NCBI GenBank assembly: GCA_910584735.1
Contig: CAJUBM010000048.1
Coordinates: forward strand, 1-19,614
Source: an uncultured Muribaculaceae bacterium
GTDB lineage: Bacteria; Bacteroidota; Bacteroidia; Bacteroidales; Muribaculaceae
Length of the DNA stretch: 19,614 bases
Direction: 5' to 3'
Within the stretch, counting starts at the first letter, position 1. Each line of letters begins with the position of its first letter. The translations under genes and the position numbers were made by a program. Below the pieces are notes generated by a model, which made no database searches, had not been told where the DNA came from, and was given only the letters and a program-made list of their open reading frames with translations. Below are positions 13,156-19,576 of the stretch, one piece after another.

Positions 13156-13818
13156 TTATGTATTTTCTTCATTGATAAACATGCTTTTGAATATCTGGAA
13201 TAATACCACGGTGACAATCGAGTTTCCGGCAAGTTTGCGCTGTTGTGTTATCGAGATTCCGGCGGCCTGAATAGCGTTTATATATTGATCATCTAGATCC
13301 ATGAGGCGGAATGTCTCGCGTGGCGTGAATCTCCGAATCTGATAACCTATAAGTACAAAATTGTTATCAGTATATGCCGAGGCGGTAACGGTCGGAGCGA
13401 TTTCAAGCACATTCCCAGCGGCGTAGCCGTGGGGTCTCTGTATCACCATAGGCTCGGCGACAAATTCCGCCGTGCTTCCCGTATTGCGGAAGTTTGAGGT
13501 GCATACAGACCCGGCAAACTCTTTCAGGTGGCGAGACACCACAACACCTTTGTTATCGCGTGTGTAGCCCAAAATCTTAGACTCTGCCACGAGGCTGTCT
13601 TTCTGCACTGTGGTAATACAATTCGCCACAGTGTCGCCGATTTCAATGCGTTGGGCTGTCTTTGCTCCTTGGCAGCTGTCTGACGGATTTTCGATGTTCC
13701 GGCCTCTGAACGCACAGGCTACAGGTTCGGCCAGGCACGTATCGGCGGGATAATGGCCATAACCGGCATTGCTCCGGCTATCCCTTGCGAAGTCTGGAAA
13801 TTGGTCGTAAATCCGCAA
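13156..13818 (-). CDS. C5-cytosine methyltransferase, C-terminal part in a shifted frame
   Basis: Second fragment of the cytosine methyltransferase. It holds the target-recognition region and the closing motifs: motif IX (RRFTPRETFRLMDLDDQY) and motif X (QRKLAGNSIVTVVL), which completes the SAM-binding fold of the N-terminal half. Gly/Asn-rich segments such as VCTSNFRNTGSTAEF are of a kind seen in phage C5 methyltransferases. The frame opens at a TTG (13818) and overlaps the N-terminal ORF by 100 nt. The codons before about 13770 look like out-of-frame readings of the first ORF, so an independent start is unlikely. Probably one broken gene spanning 13156-14573 rather than two genes. Confidence 0.75.
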   Translation of the reverse strand: MRIYDQFPDFARDSRSNAGYGHYPADTCLAEPVACAFRGRNIENPSDSCQGAKTAQRIEIGDTVANCITTVQKDSLVAESKILGYTRDNKGVVVSRHLKEFAGSVCTSNFRNTGSTAEFVAEPMVIQRPHGYAAGNVLEIAPTVTASAYTDNNFVLIGYQIRRFTPRETFRLMDLDDQYINAIQAAGISITQQRKLAGNSIVTVVLFQIFKSMFINEENT

Positions 13819-14573
13819 CCTTCTGACACTTTGCGTTCACAATGCCCGATAATCATCTGAAGCTGCGGAATAGTCAGATAATAGTTATCAGATACTCTCG
13901 GCTCCAGTATATGGCGGAGGCGACGCTTCGGGGCGGCTGTTTCGGGAAATATGAACGGTTTATGTTCTCCGAGGATTGAAACCATAAAAACACGTTGCCG
14001 ATTCTGGGGAATCCCGAAATCACGAGCATTGAGAACTTTCCAGTAATTGGAATAGCCTTGGGCCTCCAGCCACTCTCGCCAGCGTTTGAAGTTCTCGGCG
14101 TGTTTCTTGAATGTCAACGCCTTTACATTCTCCATAAGAAGGTATCGCGGACGTTTCGCCTCGATAGCGCGGGCGCATTCCCATAATAACGATGAACGTG
14201 TGCCGGAACCCTCCGCAAATCCGCGTTGTTTCCCTGCGGTACTTATATCCTGACAAGGGAATGAGTAGGTGAATAAATCAAATCCGGGCATTTCCGCACT
14301 GGTCCAGTCTATACGGGTAATATCCCCGTAGTTGGGAAATCTTTTTGTCAGTTCCTTATTCGGTGTGTAACGACCCCTAATATCAAGGCGGTCGATTTTT
14401 TCTCCAGCAAGACGTGGATCGCGGACGGCGTAATATGCAGCTACTGCGTAGCGGTCAATTTCTGAAAAGCCCACTACCTCGTAATCGAAGGAAGGATAAG
14501 CCGTTTTTAACCGTTCAAGGGCTATTGACTGACTGCCATAACCGGCGAACGCTTCAAATACTCGTAGTTTCAT
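13719..14573 (-). CDS. C5-cytosine methyltransferase, N-terminal catalytic part
   Basis: 284 residues with most catalytic motifs of Dcm-type DNA cytosine-5 methyltransferases: motif I FAGYGSQS (9-16), motif IV with the nucleophilic cysteine FPCQ (105-108, C107), motif VI ENV (148-150) and motif VIII QNRQRVF (190-196). The frame ends at 13719 without motifs IX and X, which are found in the overlapping frame to the left. A single-base loss near 13769-13770 (an AA in GGAGCAATGCC) would explain the break: restoring one A joins IAGA to NAGYGHYPAD. The product as written lacks its recognition domain and motif X, so it should be inactive. Together with the beta-class enzyme it suggests phage self-methylation against host restriction. 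Confidence 0.85.
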   Translation of the reverse strand: MKLRVFEAFAGYGSQSIALERLKTAYPSFDYEVVGFSEIDRYAVAAYYAVRDPRLAGEKIDRLDIRGRYTPNKELTKRFPNYGDITRIDWTSAEMPGFDLFTYSFPCQDISTAGKQRGFAEGSGTRSSLLWECARAIEAKRPRYLLMENVKALTFKKHAENFKRWREWLEAQGYSNYWKVLNARDFGIPQNRQRVFMVSILGEHKPFIFPETAAPKRRLRHILEPRVSDNYYLTIPQLQMIIGHCERKVSEGCGFTTNFQTSQGIAGAMPVMAIIPPIRAWPNL

Positions 14574-14585
14574 AAAGGGAACAAT

Positions 14586-15824
14586 TTAGAATGGAAGTTT
14601 TTCTTGCTGTGGGGGTGGTGGAGGAGGATTCTTGATGCTGTTAGCTTCTGCTACAGTGCGGAGATAAATCATTTCTTTCTGCACTTTCTTATGAGTAATC
14701 GGGTCTTCGATTCTCCGCATGATTCTTTGGCCGCTGTTGCATAGGTCTTGCGGATTCAGTTCGGCGACATAATCACACGTATAGCAAAAGCCCTTCAGTG
14801 CTTTGGTAAACCGCTGCATAGACCATTTGTGGTTGCCAGAAAAACTCTTGAAGGCGTTGAACGCTTCTTCTCTGACAATTTCGGTGTTCAGGTGGTCGCC
14901 ATTCCCGTTCTCGTCAATAGAGAAATACATTTCGGCCCAATCGTGGAAATTGTCGCCCATGTCCCGGAGGAACTTGCGGAAAATGATATTGTCGATCCTG
15001 GGCTCGATTTTTACCGGCATATTTGCGACAGACAGATAGAATCGGACGCACTGCATAAAGAAATTTATATCCGCTTCCCACTCCGTCTCCGTGTATTGGC
15101 TTGATAGCAAATTTTTGCCGAAATCATCATAAATACCCCTTTTCTCTAGATAGTCGTTTTCTTCTGTTCTTTCGTGGTAATAATCCGAAAACACAACAAA
15201 AAGCATACGGCCCACGCTTGAAGGGTCAAATTCTTTTGGCACATAGTTTGTCGTAAAGGCGAATTTCGGAGATTCATTGAAGCCCAGATTATACGCTGAT
15301 ACGTTCTTCGTGTTTATAGTGATGTCCGATGTGATATTGTCGTAGAACTGTTTGAAAGGCAGATATTCGTCGCAGTCGTCTACAACTACAATTCCGAGGT
15401 GTTTGGTTATTTGTTCGAAAGCAAAATTGTTTTCAAGTAATTTCGGGTTGCGACCGGATAATTTCAGCCATTTTGTGATGTTGGAAAGGGCGCGAAACAT
15501 AAATGACTTGCCGGAGCGTCCGTTGCATTGGTCGTTCTCACCAACTATATTGTCCATTACAAACGGGGCCCATGCGCGAGATTCCGATTTGAAACGGTGC
15601 AGCATAAAACCGATTGTAAAGATCTTGTTTATCAGGCATTGTTTCTGTTCCTGTATCTCGGCAGGGGTCAGGCGAGGCCCGGCGATATTGAATTTATGTT
15701 CCTTGCGGTATGCCTCGATTTGTTCAATAGTCCAGTCGCCTGGCATCTGTTCCAACTCTTTGCGCCAATAGATACGGGAAGAATTAATCAGGTATTTGAA
15801 GTAAATTGAAATCTTCGCTGTCAT
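14586..15824 (-). CDS. SF3-type replicative helicase (VirE/D5-like primase-helicase C-terminal part)
   Basis: 412 residues from ATG 15824. AAA+ superfamily 3 helicase features: Walker A CNGRSGKS (100-107), Walker B VVVDDCDE (146-153), sensor/motif C FAFTTNYVP (188-196, N193) and a likely arginine finger in SSVGRML (R206). It would form a ring that unwinds phage DNA. In related Bacteroidetes phages this region is, to my recollection, fused to the primase; here the two overlap in different frames. ATG 15824 sits right after AAGGAAGG and overlaps the primase ORF by 41 nt; an upstream ATG at 15851 is less likely. The C-terminus is PPPPPPQQEKLPF, a proline run ending like an SSB tail. Confidence 0.82.
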   Translation of the reverse strand: MTAKISIYFKYLINSSRIYWRKELEQMPGDWTIEQIEAYRKEHKFNIAGPRLTPAEIQEQKQCLINKIFTIGFMLHRFKSESRAWAPFVMDNIVGENDQCNGRSGKSFMFRALSNITKWLKLSGRNPKLLENNFAFEQITKHLGIVVVDDCDEYLPFKQFYDNITSDITINTKNVSAYNLGFNESPKFAFTTNYVPKEFDPSSVGRMLFVVFSDYYHERTEENDYLEKRGIYDDFGKNLLSSQYTETEWEADINFFMQCVRFYLSVANMPVKIEPRIDNIIFRKFLRDMGDNFHDWAEMYFSIDENGNGDHLNTEIVREEAFNAFKSFSGNHKWSMQRFTKALKGFCYTCDYVAELNPQDLCNSGQRIMRRIEDPITHKKVQKEMIYLRTVAEANSIKNPPPPPPQQEKLPF

Positions 15825-17481
15825 ACCTTCCTTCAGGGTGCGAAATCTCAAACATGTTAGGACGGAAGCGTATATTGTGCGGTATCACATTTTCTTCCCA
15901 CACATAGCGGTTTGCTACGGCAGTACGGTTGTCGTGCTTGATAATCTCGTGGCCGGTTACTTCAACCCAGAATGTCGGGAAATAAAAGAATTGCGAGCAT
16001 TCTGTGTAATTGGTGAAATCCGGGTCGGCTTCGCGCAATGCTTCAAGGGAAGCGAGGGAGAGCGTCGGAGTGGAGAGTATCAGGTTTCGGAGTTCTCGCG
16101 GTTGTGCGGTCTGAATTGCCCATTTGTGAACAAATTCGCGTATTTCTTTCGGGGTTACCAGTGCTACGATGTTTCCGGCTATGCGTATGAATTGCGTTGA
16201 TGGCGCATGTTTATCACGGAGGGTATAGAATCCGTTAAGCATCAAAAATTCGTGGAGGCACGAAATATCAATACTGTATTTGTAGCGTCCTATGTTCTTT
16301 CCGTCCTCGCCTTTTCCGCTCACCCATTGTCTGGTCCAGAACTTTGCCGGAGTAGCGAGTTCGAGAAGTCCGCGAAAATCGCTGTTGTTCTTCCAAATCT
16401 CTATCCAGTCGCGGAAGTCTTTGCGTGGGTTTCCCCTGTGGTCGCGGTACGAGGCGAGTTTGTCGGGCAACCAAATGGTGTGTATGTCAATGAAGCGTAA
16501 AGCAAGTTCAGTCCCTTTCACGCGCCCAGTTGTATCGATGTCTGGAATATTGTAGACTGTTTCCACGTACCGGGTTATCAGCCTGTATTCTTCTTCGCTT
16601 ACCTTGTAGGTTTCGGAATTAAACCACAAAGGGTGGTAACCAAGGGAGCGGACGCAAACCGCGTCGCGTTCGCCGGAGCAAATGATGGCTTCGGGCAGTT
16701 TCTTTTCTTTGTATGGCTTATCCTCGTTTGCCGGGTCTGACTTGAAAGCACGTTCCTCTGCGTCGTTATATTTCTTGTAAGCGGCAATAAGTTCATATAG
16801 TCCGTTGATGTAAATTCGTGGCTTCTTGCCTTTGGGTTGGTATTGGAATCGCCATTGTTTTTCTGCGTTAAGAGGCTCATAAATTTTATAAAATCTGTCA
16901 AGAGTACCATCGTGGCCGGTAAACCAGCATTCCCGTATAAAAATCGGATAATTCTCGTTGGAATATTTGTGTGTTGCCCAACGGTCTTTAATTGTGGTGA
17001 TTCTCTTAACGGGATGCCAGTTCAAGGCTTTCAGATGTTCCGGGGTAACACGCGGTCCCATTATGGCACATTGCCCCTTTGTAAATTCTGGCTCTATTTC
17101 CCACGAGCATTCACCCTCCGTCTGTTCTGCGGTTGCCGGTTCCTTTCTTATTTCTGGACGATTGACAGACCGCGTTATTTCGTCCTGTATGTTGAAAATG
17201 TTGGCCAGGTCAAGGATTGCTTCAGGGAAAGTAATGCCCTTTGCCTCCATGTGTATCTGGATAGGGTCAACGGCTCTGCCTTCTCCTCCGAAATCGGTGA
17301 GTTTCCAGACTTTGCCCTTATTCGTATTGAAAAGTTTTACCCGTGCGCTCGGTGTACGCTCGTCAGGACGTGCGCGGAACGCTTTGTTGGTATGTGCTGA
17401 TTCTATTGCTTCCTGATAATGCAGGGCAATGATACGGAGACCATCGTCTGTTGCCGCATATAGTTTTTCGGGTGTTACCAT
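15784..17481 (-). CDS. DNA primase-like protein with zinc-less CHC2-type N-terminus and TOPRIM-like region
   Basis: 565 residues. Residues 34-95 follow the layout of the DnaG zinc domain (RARPDERTPSARVK, then LTDFGGEGRAVDPI, then GITFPEAILDLA), but the zinc cysteines and histidine are gone. Residues 263-320 look like TOPRIM: AIICSGERDA (266-274) aligns with the E-G-x-x-D motif and PDIDTTG (313-319) with DxD, though the catalytic Glu position is Ser269. It would make RNA primers for phage replication, or have become a structural partner of the helicase. The C-terminus (HPEGRYDSEDFNLLQIPD) seems cut by a frame change. It is the first large gene after the switch; a 231-base gap with two DnaA-box-like sites lies upstream. 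Confidence 0.78.
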   Translation of the reverse strand: MVTPEKLYAATDDGLRIIALHYQEAIESAHTNKAFRARPDERTPSARVKLFNTNKGKVWKLTDFGGEGRAVDPIQIHMEAKGITFPEAILDLANIFNIQDEITRSVNRPEIRKEPATAEQTEGECSWEIEPEFTKGQCAIMGPRVTPEHLKALNWHPVKRITTIKDRWATHKYSNENYPIFIRECWFTGHDGTLDRFYKIYEPLNAEKQWRFQYQPKGKKPRIYINGLYELIAAYKKYNDAEERAFKSDPANEDKPYKEKKLPEAIICSGERDAVCVRSLGYHPLWFNSETYKVSEEEYRLITRYVETVYNIPDIDTTGRVKGTELALRFIDIHTIWLPDKLASYRDHRGNPRKDFRDWIEIWKNNSDFRGLLELATPAKFWTRQWVSGKGEDGKNIGRYKYSIDISCLHEFLMLNGFYTLRDKHAPSTQFIRIAGNIVALVTPKEIREFVHKWAIQTAQPRELRNLILSTPTLSLASLEALREADPDFTNYTECSQFFYFPTFWVEVTGHEIIKHDNRTAVANRYVWEENVIPHNIRFRPNMFEISHPEGRYDSEDFNLLQIPD

Positions 17482-17712
17482 ATCATTTTACAATTTTTTT
17501 CGCAAAATTGTTGAAAATACTCCGACACATGAAAGACGGCACAACATCATTATTCATAACTTAAAATATTGAGTTGTATACAATAGCCAAAATATTTCAA
17601 TCTGAATTCGTTTTTATTTAGAACGGTTTTCCACAGGCACGTTGCTGTAGTTTCCATTGTATCAAAACTTTATCCACGGCTCTGGGTATAATGGCGGAGG
17701 TTATATAAAGCT
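17482..17712. other. Intergenic region with two DnaA-box-like sequences
   Basis: No gene is seen. Two near matches to the DnaA box TTATCCACA lie 43 bases apart in the same orientation: TTTTCCACA (17627-17635) and TTATCCACG (17670-17678), each 8 of 9. The surroundings are AT-rich. No good promoter consensus for the primase gene was found here, so it may be read through from the regulatory region. Confidence 0.4.
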
Positions 17713-18012
17713 TTAGATTCTTACATTAGCAATGGTGATATTGGCGTCGAACACTCTTGTTATCGCATCGCAAACAGCATCTAGAACTTCATTATTTCTT
17801 ATCCCTTTATTGACAGTAAAGCAAAGTTTCCCTTGTGTATTCAGGATTGAGAAGACGTTTATAAATTCCACGTCATTAAGGGCATCTGCAAGTTCTGCCA
17901 GGTATGGAGTTAATCTGTCATTTATATGTAAGGGCGATAATGTTATCATAGCTGCGCACTTAACGCGTTCTAATATGGCAGAACAGTCATTAAAAGTAAT
18001 TTCTTTTTTCAT
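17713..18012 (-). CDS. Hypothetical early protein, 99 aa
   Basis: Not recognised. Small soluble alpha/beta protein with the pattern of a compact domain (LTPYLAELADALNDVEFINV, then GKLCFTVNKGI, then VLDAVCDAITRVFDANIT). No signal peptide or HTH. It is read after the Cro-like gene, 126 bases downstream, and before the primase, so it belongs to the early leftward transcript. The start ATG follows an A-rich stretch typical of Bacteroidetes leaders. Confidence 0.6.
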   Translation of the reverse strand: MKKEITFNDCSAILERVKCAAMITLSPLHINDRLTPYLAELADALNDVEFINVFSILNTQGKLCFTVNKGIRNNEVLDAVCDAITRVFDANITIANVRI

Positions 18013-18138
18013 TTTTTTGTGGTTTAAAGCACCTTACTCGGAGGATTGGTCGCTTACGCCTTCGGCTGTTTCCTCGATTTGGTGATTGTAAATTAAATTT
18101 TAGTCCATAGCTCTTTCTGGCTATTGAGCTGATTGACA

Positions 18139-18351
18139 TTATATTTTTTTCGTTGGGAATAGAGTTGATGCATCAACTCCGAACCTTTCCGCAAGTATTG
18201 CTTTTGCTAGCTCATCCGGAGTTTGATGTCCCTGGATCCACATCCTTATTGTATTTGGTGAGCGATGTGTTAGTGCTGCGATTTCATCAATGAAAATTTT
18301 TGCCGGTGACGGTTTCTTCTTTTCCTGCAAATAGAAATCTTTGAATGTCAT
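18139..18351 (-). CDS. Small Cro-like HTH regulator
   Basis: 70 residues. An HTH is visible at about 17-55: FIDEIAALTHRSPNTIRMWI for the two DNA-contact helices, then QTPDELAKAILAERFGVDAS. It is the first gene of the leftward transcript, divergent from the two rightward HTH genes, the position of Cro in a lambda-like switch. Its promoter is at 18448-18479, about 90 bases of leader upstream. Its role as the lytic-side regulator is inferred from position. Confidence 0.72.
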   Translation of the reverse strand: MTFKDFYLQEKKKPSPAKIFIDEIAALTHRSPNTIRMWIQGHQTPDELAKAILAERFGVDASTLFPTKKI

Positions 18352-18369
18352 TTTGCTTTGTGGGTTTTA

Positions 18370-18401
18370 TTTGCGTGTTACGTGAGTATTTTTTATATTT
18401 G
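18370..18401 (+). promoter_or_regulatory. Rightward promoter for the repressor genes
   Basis: TTTG at 18370-18373, a 20-bp spacer, then TATATTTG at 18394-18401: both elements match the Bacteroidetes consensus fully. Transcription would start near 18408, giving a leader of about 117 bases before ATG 18525. The leader crosses the opposing promoter. Confidence 0.8.
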
Positions 18402-18440
18402 CACGCTTATTTCGTTTAATGCGGCAATTACTTTTGTGAT

Positions 18441-18460
18441 TGCTCTGCAAATTTAGAGCA
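18441..18460. promoter_or_regulatory. Inverted repeat overlapping the leftward -7 element (candidate operator)
   Basis: TGCTCT and AGAGCA form a perfect 6-bp inverted repeat with an 8-base centre that contains most of the leftward -7 box. A second, imperfect repeat GCAATTAC-TTTT-GTGATTGC (18424-18443) abuts it. Both are well placed for a phage repressor or Cro-like protein. Confidence 0.5.
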
Positions 18461-18479
18461 AATATCTGTAATTAGCAAA
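18448..18479 (-). promoter_or_regulatory. Leftward early promoter
   Basis: On the minus strand TTTG (18479-18476), a 20-bp spacer, then TAAATTTG (18455-18448), a perfect match to both Bacteroidetes promoter elements. Transcription would start near 18441 and run into the Cro-like gene and the replication block. Its first 30 or so bases are complementary to the start of the rightward transcript. Confidence 0.8.
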
Positions 18480-18481
18480 TA

Positions 18482-18506
18482 TTTCACAGATAAATAAACT
18501 GTGAAA
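18482..18506. promoter_or_regulatory. Perfect 8-bp inverted repeat upstream of the repressor gene (candidate operator)
   Basis: TTTCACAG (18482-18489) and CTGTGAAA (18499-18506) with a 9-base spacer. It lies just upstream of the leftward -33 element and inside the rightward leader, 18 bases before ATG 18525. A direct repeat AGCAAATAT (18457-18465 and 18474-18482) lies next to it. Candidate site for autoregulation. Confidence 0.55.
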
Positions 18507-18524
18507 AAATCAATACATATCTAT

Positions 18525-19064
18525 ATGGCTGATAACGAAACAATTAAGGAAAGGCTAATTTTTTTTATTCGACATTTAAATATTGGACAGGGTAAGTTTG
18601 AATCAAGATGTGGACTTGCTAATGGCTATGTCAACAACATTCGCCGCTCAATTACTCCCGATAAATTACAGCAAATTATTCGGCAATTTCCTGAATTAAA
18701 CGCCGGGTGGTTGATGACCGGCGAGGGCGAGATGCTGAAACAATTATCAACTAATGTCAATGAGGTTTCAGGAAATGAAAATATTGTTGACATGACCGTC
18801 ACACAAACAATTGGAGAGAATAGCGGTCAAAATGCTGGACGCGATATAAATAATCCTCCATGCCCCTATGGTGAATTGCATTTCATGGCTGAGCTTGAGG
18901 CACAACGGCGGTTTTCAGAACGCCAGCTCGAAGTGTATTCAGCTTCTCTTGATAAATTACATGAGCAGATTTGCAACGCTCAGTCACAGATTGAGATGCT
19001 TGTCAAGCAAAACACAGAACTATTTAACCGTTTTATGTCTGTTATGGAATCAATGGGAGATTGA
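18525..19064 (+). CDS. Phage repressor-like HTH protein with C-terminal coiled coil
   Basis: 179 residues from ATG 18525. A GTG at 18501 in frame would add eight residues, but MADNETIKERL is the usual opening for this type of Bacteroides phage repressor and the GTG lies inside an inverted repeat. The N-terminal 70 residues form the DNA-binding domain (GQGKFESRCGLANGYVNNIR, then ELNAGWLMTGEGEML). A linker (about 80-115, GENSGQNAGRDIN) leads to a long coiled coil (about 120-177). There is no S24/LexA-type peptidase domain, so RecA-driven self-cleavage is not expected. It is transcribed rightward from 18370-18401 and probably maintains lysogeny by repressing the leftward promoter. Confidence 0.78.
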   Translation: MADNETIKERLIFFIRHLNIGQGKFESRCGLANGYVNNIRRSITPDKLQQIIRQFPELNAGWLMTGEGEMLKQLSTNVNEVSGNENIVDMTVTQTIGENSGQNAGRDINNPPCPYGELHFMAELEAQRRFSERQLEVYSASLDKLHEQICNAQSQIEMLVKQNTELFNRFMSVMESMGD

Positions 19065-19100
19065 TATGAATTTAGTCCATCCGAGAAATATAATAACTAC

Positions 19101-19442
19101 ATGGCTAATTTGAAACTAATCCGTCAGCTCTCCAAAGATAGAAATATTTCTATAAGGGAATTGGCGCAAAAGATTGGTCGCAACGAAAGCAGCATACAAA
19201 GCGCGATTCGGCGCGGTACCACTAACTCATCTACAATAGAATTGATTGCAAGGGAATTAGGCGTTTCTGCCGGCATATTCTTTGACGAATCAGATGTAAA
19301 TAAAGCAACAATCGAATTACAACGTGAAATAGCATATCTAAAAGAACTTCTTAAGGAAAAAGAACGTACGATTAAGATTCTTATGAGCAACAATAGTGTA
19401 AAAAACAGCGAAATGTCGGCACAATGTCGGCACAATAAATAG
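19101..19442 (+). CDS. XRE-family HTH protein with coiled-coil tail
   Basis: 113 residues. The HTH at about 5-58 is clear (SIRELAQKIGRNESSIQSAI, then TIELIARELGVSAGIFFDES), followed by a coiled coil (about 68-95, IELQREIAYLKELLKEKERT). The gene starts 36 bases after the repressor stop, so both are in one operon. Its last residues (CRHNK) come from an 11-bp tandem duplication; without it the protein would end SAQ. A second regulator of the lysogeny switch or an accessory DNA-binding protein. A terminator-like hairpin follows at 19499-19527. Confidence 0.75.
   Translation: MANLKLIRQLSKDRNISIRELAQKIGRNESSIQSAIRRGTTNSSTIELIARELGVSAGIFFDESDVNKATIELQREIAYLKELLKEKERTIKILMSNNSVKNSEMSAQCRHNK
19412..19433 (+). 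repeat. Tandem 11-bp duplication at the 3' end of the HTH gene
   Basis: AATGTCGGCAC occurs twice in direct tandem (19412-19422 and 19423-19433), with AAT continuing the pattern. Eleven is not a multiple of three, so the duplication changed the reading frame and moved the stop codon. Confidence 0.85.
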
Positions 19443-19498
19443 TTATATTGCTGATTACTAATGGGTGTAAGATGCCTGGTGGCACCACCTTCAAAATC

Positions 19499-19527
19499 GC
19501 CAAGTAGTTGATATTTAACCACTTGGC
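19499..19527 (+). terminator. Hairpin terminator after the repressor operon
   Basis: GCCAAGTAGTT pairs with AACCACTTGGC (11 bp, one mismatch) around a 7-base loop, followed by AATTTTGCTTTC. On the other strand it is followed by GATTTTG, so it may act in both directions. It lies 57 bases past the stop of the 113-aa gene. Confidence 0.55.
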
Positions 19528-19554
19528 AATTTTGCTTTCACTCTAATTTTGCCG

Positions 19555-19576
19555 AGTTACCTATAAAGTTACCTAT
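19555..19576 (+). repeat. Direct repeat AGTTACCTAT, two copies
   Basis: Ten-base repeats at 19555-19564 and 19567-19576, separated by two bases (12-bp period), in a gene-free stretch at the window edge (19443-19614). They contain GTTAC, the core of the array at 12378-12711. They could be arm-type integrase sites or an outlying regulator site; no recombinase is visible to decide. Confidence 0.45.

Noticed and set aside
13715..13775. Programmed -1 frameshift in the cytosine methyltransferase
   Set aside because: No X-XXY-YYZ slippery heptamer with a downstream stem is visible near the junction; a one-base loss explains it more simply.
16837..17400. Plus-strand open frame (187 aa) opposite the primase gene
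   Set aside because: Antisense to a recognisable primase region and rich in Cys/Phe, typical of a shadow.
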